From NCBI RefSeq assembly GCF_004521915.1, contig NZ_SDKD01000011.1, positions 62,001-126,000 on the forward strand: a DNA stretch of 64,000 bases, in the 5' to 3' direction. The DNA comes from Brevibacillus migulae (GTDB lineage Bacteria > Bacillota > Bacilli > Brevibacillales > Brevibacillaceae). The position numbers and the translations under genes are program-made. Below are positions 58,797 through 64,000 of the stretch, piece by piece. The notes under the pieces are model-generated. The model saw nothing but the letters and a program-made list of their open reading frames with translations. It had not been told where the DNA came from and made no database searches. Each line of letters opens with the position of its first letter. Position 1 is the stretch's first letter.

Positions 58797-60047
58797 ACGA
58801 GGAAGCGATGCACCGCGCTGATTCTATTTTTTCTCTGTTTCTTTTCTTCTTTTGCTATCATTTATGCCCATGCCAATCTGGTTGCCAGCACACCGGAAAA
58901 AGGAGCATTGGTGTCTCAAGCTCCAGCCCAATTGACGTTAACCTTTAGCGAGCCAGTGGAGATCGAGCATGTCAGCGTAGAACTCTATGATACACATGCC
59001 CTGCCTGTCCCGCTGCAGAAGCCACGCATTATGCCCGGTAACGCAAGCGGATTGGTGGTCGACTTGCCTGCGATGAAACCCGGGGGATATACCGTTTTGT
59101 ATCGGCTGCTCTCCGAGGATGGCCATCCCGTGACAGGATCATACACCTTTTCGATCGGAGAACGCTTGATCCAGCCTCGCCCACCAATGGCAGAGGGTCA
59201 TTCCCAATCTGACCCCCTCCCGGCTAGGCTCATTCGCTTGCGTGCCGTGACCGAGGGTGCCCTCCTGGTCGGAGCAGGCTGCTTTTGGATATGGCAGCTC
59301 CTGATCTGGCGGGGATATTCCTTTCACTCCGGCATTACGGCACGGTTCATGCGAGTTGGAATGCTCTTTGTCCTTGCAGCCCTTTTCCTTCAGGCACTCT
59401 TCTACTACGGCACGATTTCTTCTACAGATTCTTCCTGGGCATGGTCATCGCCGTTTTTCCTGTCGCTTTTGGCGCAATGCATGGTTTTATTGCTGTTGCT
59501 AGTGCCCGGCATGGTACAAGGCTGGTATCTGCTGCTGTCTATTTTCCTTATCGCGATACAGGCAGCCAGCGGCCATGTGTGGGGACTGGATCCGTGGTGG
59601 ATGGCCCTTTTACTTCGCTTGCTCCATCTTTTTGGCATCGCCCTTTGGCTCGGAACGCTTTTGGTCTTGCTGCTCTCGCTCTGGAAAAACAAGCTCGCTG
59701 CTTGGAACCATTCGCCTTCCTTTCGCCCTGTCATGCTAACGCTCCTGCTCTTTTCCTCCCTGGCGGTGGCCGTTTCCGGCATGCTTATGACGGCTGTACA
59801 AACGAACTGGGAGGCAATCATCTCCAGTCAATCCGGATGGAGTCTGCTGTTGGCTGGAAAAACCACGTTGCTGCTAATCATGTTGCTTTTCGCCCTGCGG
59901 CAGCATTTGCGCTGGAGAGGACAAGGGATCCTGCCTGTTCAAAGCCTGCTAGCGTGGGAGCTGTTCTTCGGGCTGATTGCCATTGTGTTGGGTGTATGGA
60001 TGAGCCAGAGCGCCTATCCGCTGCCACCTGCTGATATTTCCCATTGA
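58797..60047 (+). CDS. ycnJ: CopC-CopD fusion copper protein (YcnJ type), apparent ACG start
   Basis: The frame encodes a signal peptide (RKRCTALILFFLCFFSSF, cleavage at IIYA-HA), then a CopC domain (HANLVASTPEKGALVS, SEDGHPVTGSYTF). A CopD membrane domain with about eight helices follows (LRLLHLFGIALWLGTLLVLL). YcnJ of B. subtilis imports copper. No ATG, GTG or TTG lies between an in-frame TGA at 58788 and the mature CopC domain. AGGAGG (58782-58787) is 9 nt before an ACG at 58797, so I take ACG as start. The usual gene-finder start would be the TTG at 58908, which would remove the signal peptide and the copper-binding N-terminal His. Confidence 0.75.
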   Translation, partial: TRKRCTALILFFLCFFSSFAIIYAHANLVASTPEKGALVSQAPAQLTLTFSEPVEIEHVSVELYDTHALPVPLQKPRIMPGNASGLVVDLPAMKPGGYTVLYRLLSEDGHPVTGSYTFSIGERLIQPRPPMAEGHSQSDPLPARLIRLRAVTEGALLVGAGCFWIWQLLIWRGYSFHSGITARFMRVGMLFVLAALFLQALFYYGTISSTDSSWAWSSPFFLSLLAQCMVLLLLLVPGMVQGWYLLLSIFLIAIQAASGHVWGLDPWWMALLLRLLHLFGIALWLGTLLVLLLSLWKNKLAAWNHSPSFRPVMLTLLLFSSLAVAVSGMLMTAVQTNWEAIISSQSGWSLLLAGKTTLLLIMLLFALRQHLRWRGQGILPVQSLLAWELFFGLIAIVLGVWMSQSAYPLPPADISH

Positions 60048-60062
60048 AAAGGAGTTTTTGAA

Positions 60063-60695
60063 ATGAATCGTTACCGCTTGTTTATGATTGTTCTTACTGC
60101 TTGCCTGTTTTTTTCGTTTTCTAGCGGCATCTATGCCCATGTATCGGTTTATCCGAAAGAGACATCCACCAATGCTTATGAAAAATATACAGTCCGGGTT
60201 CCCGTCGAAAAAGAGGTGAGCACCACCGCTGTCAGACTGGAGTTCCCTGCCGGAGTAAAGGTGAGCACCGTCATGCCTGCAGTCGGTTGGAGCTACGAAA
60301 TTGCAAAGGATGCGGAAGGACGTTTTACCGGCATCACCTGGAAAGCCGTCGGCGAGGGGATCAAGCCCCATGAATTTATGGAGTTTTCCTTTGTCGGAAA
60401 AAATCCGGAGCAGGCAACATCGCTTTCGTGGAAAGCCTACCAGACCTACGCGGATGGCTCAGTCGTCGAATGGACCGGGTCACCCGATTCGGATAAGCCT
60501 GCTTCTGTCACAACCGTGAATCCAGGGACAGGCGATCAAGACCACGGTCACGCTGCCCCTACGTTTTCGGAAAAAACTGGTGTTATGGAGCCTGAGGAAA
60601 CAAGCAGCCTGCTCACAAATGGAACGCTCCCGCTCATTCTCTCCGCACTGGCGCTTTTGCTATCGCTGATCAGCCTGTTTCGAAAGCGGGCATGA
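60063..60695 (+). CDS. ycnI: YcnI family copper-binding protein (DUF1775)
   Basis: Protein of 210 residues. A signal peptide is cleaved at IYA-HVSVYP, leaving the N-terminal copper-binding His. The YcnI beta-sandwich has EKYTVRVPVEKEVSTTAVRL and GRFTGITWKAVGEGIKPHEF. A C-terminal transmembrane anchor (LPLILSALALLLSLISLF) and RKRA end follow. It lies 15 bp after the copC-copD gene, so they form an operon. The regulator ycnK is not nearby. Confidence 0.93.
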   Translation: MNRYRLFMIVLTACLFFSFSSGIYAHVSVYPKETSTNAYEKYTVRVPVEKEVSTTAVRLEFPAGVKVSTVMPAVGWSYEIAKDAEGRFTGITWKAVGEGIKPHEFMEFSFVGKNPEQATSLSWKAYQTYADGSVVEWTGSPDSDKPASVTTVNPGTGDQDHGHAAPTFSEKTGVMEPEETSSLLTNGTLPLILSALALLLSLISLFRKRA

Positions 60696-60782
60696 TTTCC
60701 TTAGCTGCGGCATTATGTGTTTCCCGTTAAGATTTTGCTAAATTTCTGTGAGTTGTCTCTCTTTGCCCTTCTTTTGCCATAT

Positions 60783-60800
60783 GGTTACTGTATACCAGTA
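60783..60800. promoter_or_regulatory. Short palindrome upstream of ykuK
   Basis: TACTG-TATAC-CAGTA is a perfect 5-5-5 palindrome in the 259-bp gap between ycnI and the YkuK gene. It may be an operator; no known regulator is matched. Confidence 0.25.
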
Positions 60801-60954
60801 CATAGGGAGGGTTCGCATTCTAGGCGTCTAATCTGTGATGAAAAAGCAGGTAATTCCATACGATAAGAGTATCAAGTCCATCACTGTTGTTTAGATGGAT
60901 TGATCGGAAGACTGACGGACCGATCCGTCTGCACCTTGATGAGGAGGGATGTAA

Positions 60955-61461
60955 GTGGGGTTAAGCTCAAAGGTCTTGCCATCAGGAGAATTCACCTGCT
61001 TTCACAGTCCGACAAAAGGGCGGCTCGATAAGGAAGCGCTGTTTACTGATCTGGAACAAACCGTGTCGCATGGTACAGATCACTATGAAATCATCGTAGG
61101 GGCTGATTCACAAAACCGTCGCAGTGTCACTGCGTTTGCCATTGTCATCTCCTTGGTTCGTCCCGGGAAGGGCGGCACATTTTTTTACCATACCTTCCAG
61201 GAGCGGCGTGTCTCTTCGCTGCAGCAGCGCATCTATCTCGAGGCGTTTTATGCGCTGGGCGTAGCCAGTGAACTGCGCGAATTTTTACAGTCGCGTCAAG
61301 TGAACGTTCCGATCCGCTTGCATTTTGACATCGGCAGAAACGGCCCTACCCGGAAATTCATCTCCAATCTGCTCCACGTGGCCCGATCGAACAATTTTGA
61401 GGCCGAAATCAAGCCAGATTCCTTCTGTGCGTCCACCATTGCGGATCTGTACACCAAATAA
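60955..61461 (+). CDS. ykuK: YkuK family RNase H-like protein (DUF458)
   Basis: Protein of 168 residues with the RNase-H-like pattern IIVGADSQNRRSVTAFAIVI, LHFDIGRNGPTRKFISN and FEAEIKPDSFCASTIADLY. Function is unknown. The GTG start at 60955 has AGGAGGG 6 nt upstream. Confidence 0.85.
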   Translation: MGLSSKVLPSGEFTCFHSPTKGRLDKEALFTDLEQTVSHGTDHYEIIVGADSQNRRSVTAFAIVISLVRPGKGGTFFYHTFQERRVSSLQQRIYLEAFYALGVASELREFLQSRQVNVPIRLHFDIGRNGPTRKFISNLLHVARSNNFEAEIKPDSFCASTIADLYTK

Positions 61462-61479
61462 GGAAATCTCACCGTAAGA

Positions 61480-61512
61480 AGAGCCGGGTTCCCTTTCCCG
61501 GCTCCTTCTTTG
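61480..61512 (+). terminator. Terminator of ykuK
   Basis: GAGCCGGG and CCCGGCTC form the stem around TTCCCTTT, followed by CTTCTTTG. Confidence 0.75.
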
Positions 61513-61557
61513 TCACTCCTTCTTATTTTTGTTACAATAGCCGCTAGAGGAGTGAGC

Positions 61558-61725
61558 ATGATGAATAACTGGGTCATTTTTTTGCTGATCGGCATCGCCG
61601 CAATCGCGATAGGTTTGGAAACCGTCGGAAAAGTGCTGCATTGGCAGACGAATAACATCGGCTATTTTACGGGAATTGCTTTATTTGTGATTGCGATCGT
61701 ATTGGGAGCCAAGCGGAAATCATAG
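61558..61725 (+). CDS. Small two-helix membrane protein, unknown function
   Basis: Protein of 55 residues with hydrophobic segments at about 5-21 and 33-50 and a basic AKRKS end. GAGGAG lies 5 nt before ATG 61558 (a second ATG follows directly). I do not recognise a named family. It follows the ykuK terminator and converges with the GNAT gene. Confidence 0.65.
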   Translation: MMNNWVIFLLIGIAAIAIGLETVGKVLHWQTNNIGYFTGIALFVIAIVLGAKRKS

Positions 61726-61743
61726 TACGGTTCCCTTCTTTTT

Positions 61744-62529
61744 TTATTTTCGGACATATACGGTATACGCTACTGGGTCAGCAAACCCGAGTCGATACGC
61801 CATTTTCTTCGATGCGGTATTATCTGCATGACAATCCCATCGGGGTACCGCTTTTCGCCGCAGCGTTTCCTCGATAAAGGCTTGGGCGCATACCAGCCCC
61901 CATCCTTGCCCCCGATATTCCTCCGACGTCACGATATCCATCTCCGCCTGCTCCGGATTGCCAAAAATCGAGGTACATTCGCACACGATCTTGTCCTGTT
62001 GCATCACCGCATAACCGAGACCATGCTGTATAAATTGAGCGATACTCCCCCAATAGTTGCGGTAGTACTCCGCTGAAAATTCCCGGCTGTGTGCGATCAC
62101 AGCCTCGTCAATCCTCTTTAAGACAAACTCGCCGGAAGCCATGGCGCCCACGGATTCTCCCTGCTTCCAAAACCCGTGCTGCGGATATTGAAAAGCCAAC
62201 CGCTGAATCGCTTGAAATGCTCCGTCTACAGATGCCAACAGCCAGTCATTCCACGCGGAAGAAGGGGAAAACAGCGTAAAACGTTGGGATGTTTCTTTAT
62301 TCTTTTCGGATAGATAGCTCGCGAATTCCGGATCTGGCTCCTCTCCGGCTGCAAAATACAGGCCGTTGTCCAGAGCCACCAAAACAGATGCGGGCCGCTC
62401 AACCCGATCTACCCATACCTTTCCTGGCAATATCCCGGTAATCGCAGAATACACAAAGGCTGGCGTAGTCTTTATGTTTGACACGATCGGAAATATGGTT
62501 TTGTATTGATTACGATGCAGCTGCTCCAT
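61744..62529 (-). CDS. GNAT-family N-acetyltransferase
   Basis: Protein of 261 residues. The GNAT domain is in the C-terminal half, with AEMDIVTSEEYRGQGWGLVC (acetyl-CoA loop) and NTASKKMAYRLGFADPVAY. The N-terminal half has no recognised motif, as in the larger GNAT_acetyltran group. The substrate is unknown. GGGAGAAGG precedes the ATG. Confidence 0.85.
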   Translation of the reverse strand: MEQLHRNQYKTIFPIVSNIKTTPAFVYSAITGILPGKVWVDRVERPASVLVALDNGLYFAAGEEPDPEFASYLSEKNKETSQRFTLFSPSSAWNDWLLASVDGAFQAIQRLAFQYPQHGFWKQGESVGAMASGEFVLKRIDEAVIAHSREFSAEYYRNYWGSIAQFIQHGLGYAVMQQDKIVCECTSIFGNPEQAEMDIVTSEEYRGQGWGLVCAQAFIEETLRRKAVPRWDCHADNTASKKMAYRLGFADPVAYTVYVRK

Positions 62530-62629
62530 CCTTGCATTCCTTCTCCCTTTCGAACACTTTTAGATTATTGCCTTTATCGTAACTTGCATATCTAATTAGA
62601 TCAACATCTAATTAGTCGATGGGTATGGG

Positions 62630-62660
62630 AAAACCCCCGCTGCTTAGCGAGGGCCGATCA
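62630..62660 (-). terminator. Terminator of the GDSL-like pseudogene
   Basis: CCCTCGCT and AGCGGGGG pair around AAGC on the minus strand, followed by TTTTCCC. It starts within the last codons. Confidence 0.7.
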
Positions 62661-63634
62661 CTTTCACCACGAATTTGATTTGCTGTCCTCCGTATTTCGC
62701 CGTGATCGTCGTTGTCCCCTTTTGATGTGCGGTCACAACGCCATCCTCGACTGATGCGATTTCTTCATTCGAGCTGCTCCACTCCGCCAGCTTTTCGACG
62801 GCATACTCCTGCTTGCCGTTGAAGACAGCTTTGAGTGTCAGTTTTTGCTCCGTACCTGTTTGCAAGGTAATCGAGCGATCCTCAGTAGTCAGGCGGAACA
62901 TAAATTGTTTCTTCATTTCCTTCCAAAAGGCGTCTGCCACGACTTCATAGCCTTCTTCGCTCAGATGGATGTTTTGCGGGTTGGGGAGGTACGCAGCGAA
63001 ATCTTTGGCGATCGGTTTCGCTGTCGGAATAAAGGCAGCATCCGCTCGCTTCGCTTCTTTTTCGATGACCTTGTTCAACTGATCCAGCACCGGAAGCAGC
63101 TGTTCTTGCTGTTCCTCGGGGATGTACGGGAAGGCGTTGTAATATCCCATCACATATACCTTGGCCCGAAAGTTTTGGATCTTGATTTCTTTCAGAATCT
63201 CTCTTGTATTCTTCTGTACCTGCTCCAGAATCACAGGCACCTTTTCAGAGTCAAGCGATACGCCGCTTTGGTTGATCGTCAGCTGCTTCAGCAGATCATT
63301 CGCCCCCGCATTCAGGGTGATCACCTCCCTTTTCCACATCGTCCTGGATGTCATCCAATACGTCCTCCGTCGTATATCCGGGGACTGCAAAGCGGTTGGT
63401 ATAGTACCCGAGAAATCCTAGCTCCTCGATCTTCTCCGCGAGAAAATCCGTGTACCCGTCATCGATCTGATTGTACGGCGTGACCCCTGCGGCCAGCGAA
63501 TCGCCCAACGCCAGATAGTCAAATGCGACAGGCTTGTCCTCCGCTGCCAACACGGCCGTGCTTCCCGTAAACGCGAGCATGGCCGGTATGGAGAGTGTGG
63601 AAAGAATTCGTTTGAAACGTGCAGATCCAAACAT
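62644..63634 (-). pseudogene. GDSL/SGNH-type secreted hydrolase with Ig-like (Big2) C-terminus, frameshifted
   Basis: The N-terminal part has a signal peptide (LSIPAMLAFTGSTAVLAAED), the catalytic LALGDSLAAGVTPYNQ and FAVPGYTTEDVLDDIQDDV. The second part, in another frame, continues REVITLNAGANDLLKQL (GxND block) and NIHLSEEGYEVVADAFW (catalytic His), then a Big2-like domain. The frames meet near 63325-63335 at GAAAAGGGAGG. Removing one G restores one reading frame of about 330 residues. AAAGGAGG precedes ATG 63634. It is either a real pseudogene or a sequencing error in a G-run. Confidence 0.8.
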
Positions 63635-63658
63635 GGCTTGTCCTCCTTTGACAGACAA

Positions 63659-64000
63659 TTGATATAAAATCCTATATCCTATGAATATTCCTGACTCTTT
63701 TCATAGATGTATGGACAGCAAGAAAAAAATTCCAACCCCCAAAAGCATAAGTGGGTGACAACCGCCGTAACAAGATATGCCCCGCCTGCCCCCTTAACAC
63801 AGTCAATTTTTATTCAATAAAAACCGCCGCTTTTATTGACATGAACCCATATATTGCGTGTTCATTCAAAAACGCAAACGGATCGCTAAAAATTGTAAAA
63901 ATCCATAAATAAATGAAAAGACAATATTCCAAAATAGAGCGTTTAATGATAGAATCACACCATTAAATGGGTAATATAGGAAATGGATGGGGTGATGGAA
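63659..64000. other. AT-rich intergenic region, no gene identified
   Basis: The last 342 bp contain no supported gene. A purine-rich GGATGGGGTG before an ATG at about 63995 may start a plus-strand gene outside the window. GATAGAAT at about 63947 could be its -10. A GC-rich patch (ACCGCCGTAACAAG) lies within the AT-rich region. Confidence 0.4.

Noticed and set aside
58664..58948. 94-residue frame through the copC signal region
   Set aside because: Its C-terminal part is out of frame with the clear CopC domain, and its ATG has no ribosome binding site; the internal ATG at 58808 is 20 nt from AGGAGG.
60838..60894. 18-codon ORF before ykuK
   Set aside because: It has no ribosome binding site and no feature beyond an ATG and stop.

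Overview
The window is from a low-to-mid GC, endospore-forming Firmicute, most likely a Brevibacillus or close Paenibacillaceae relative. It carries sporulation genes (spoVT, spoVG, fin, csfB, bofA, yabP, yabQ, sspF), AGGAGG-type ribosome binding sites, frequent GTG/TTG starts, a T-box, a guanidine-I riboswitch and a Mn2+ riboswitch. The genus is an inference from gene content and order; no 16S gene is present.

Most of the window (about 0.2-47.3 kb) is the conserved near-origin block of Bacillales, read on the minus strand: dnaX-ebfC-recR-yaaL-bofA, csfB-yaaO-tmk-darA-yaaR-holB-ricT-yabA-trmN6-GIY-YIG-rsmI-abrB(plus strand)-metG-tatD-yabE-rnmV-rsmA-veg-sspF-ispE-purR-ridA-spoVG-glmU-prs-ctc-(GAF)-pth-fin-mfd-(prsA-like)-spoVT-yabM-mazG-rqcP-yabP-yabQ-divIC-yabR. 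Compared with Bacillus subtilis (from memory), yabG, xpaC, yaaN and the rRNA operon between bofA and csfB are missing. Plus-strand genes have been inserted at the joints of the block: a MazG-like/LOG pair and a guanidine-riboswitch-controlled ykkC/ykkD pair between rqcP and yabP; a COG0523 GTPase between spoVG and glmU; a chemoreceptor between yabE and tatD; a small membrane protein and a candidate ncRNA after abrB; and a membrane protein beside a degenerate nucleotide-sugar-dehydrogenase-like gene between bofA and csfB.

From 47.3 to 64 kb lies a more variable region: a hidden 42-codon secreted peptide gene, a PAS sensor kinase, a short SRP RNA, a Mn2+-riboswitch/ykvA/terC unit, a mecA-type adaptor, a persulfide-response cluster (cstR, dsrE-like, tauE, tusA), an RCC1-like secreted protein, an alcohol dehydrogenase, an MBL hydrolase, tRNA-Ser(CGA), an rRNA pseudouridine synthase, tadA, a copper pair (copC-copD fusion and ycnI), ykuK, a GNAT protein and a frameshifted GDSL-type hydrolase.

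The most unusual element is a two-module palindromic repeat of about 550 bp, complete at 19.45-19.99 kb and 35.03-35.58 kb and truncated at the window start. Both modules are long imperfect inverted repeats, and base changes between the copies are compensatory across the stems. In all three cases the same end abuts the T-tract of an intrinsic terminator of a minus-strand gene (yabR, spoVG, yabA). Other notable signals are a cluster of Spo0A boxes around abrB, an apparent ACG start codon for the copper gene, and paired PurBoxes before purR.
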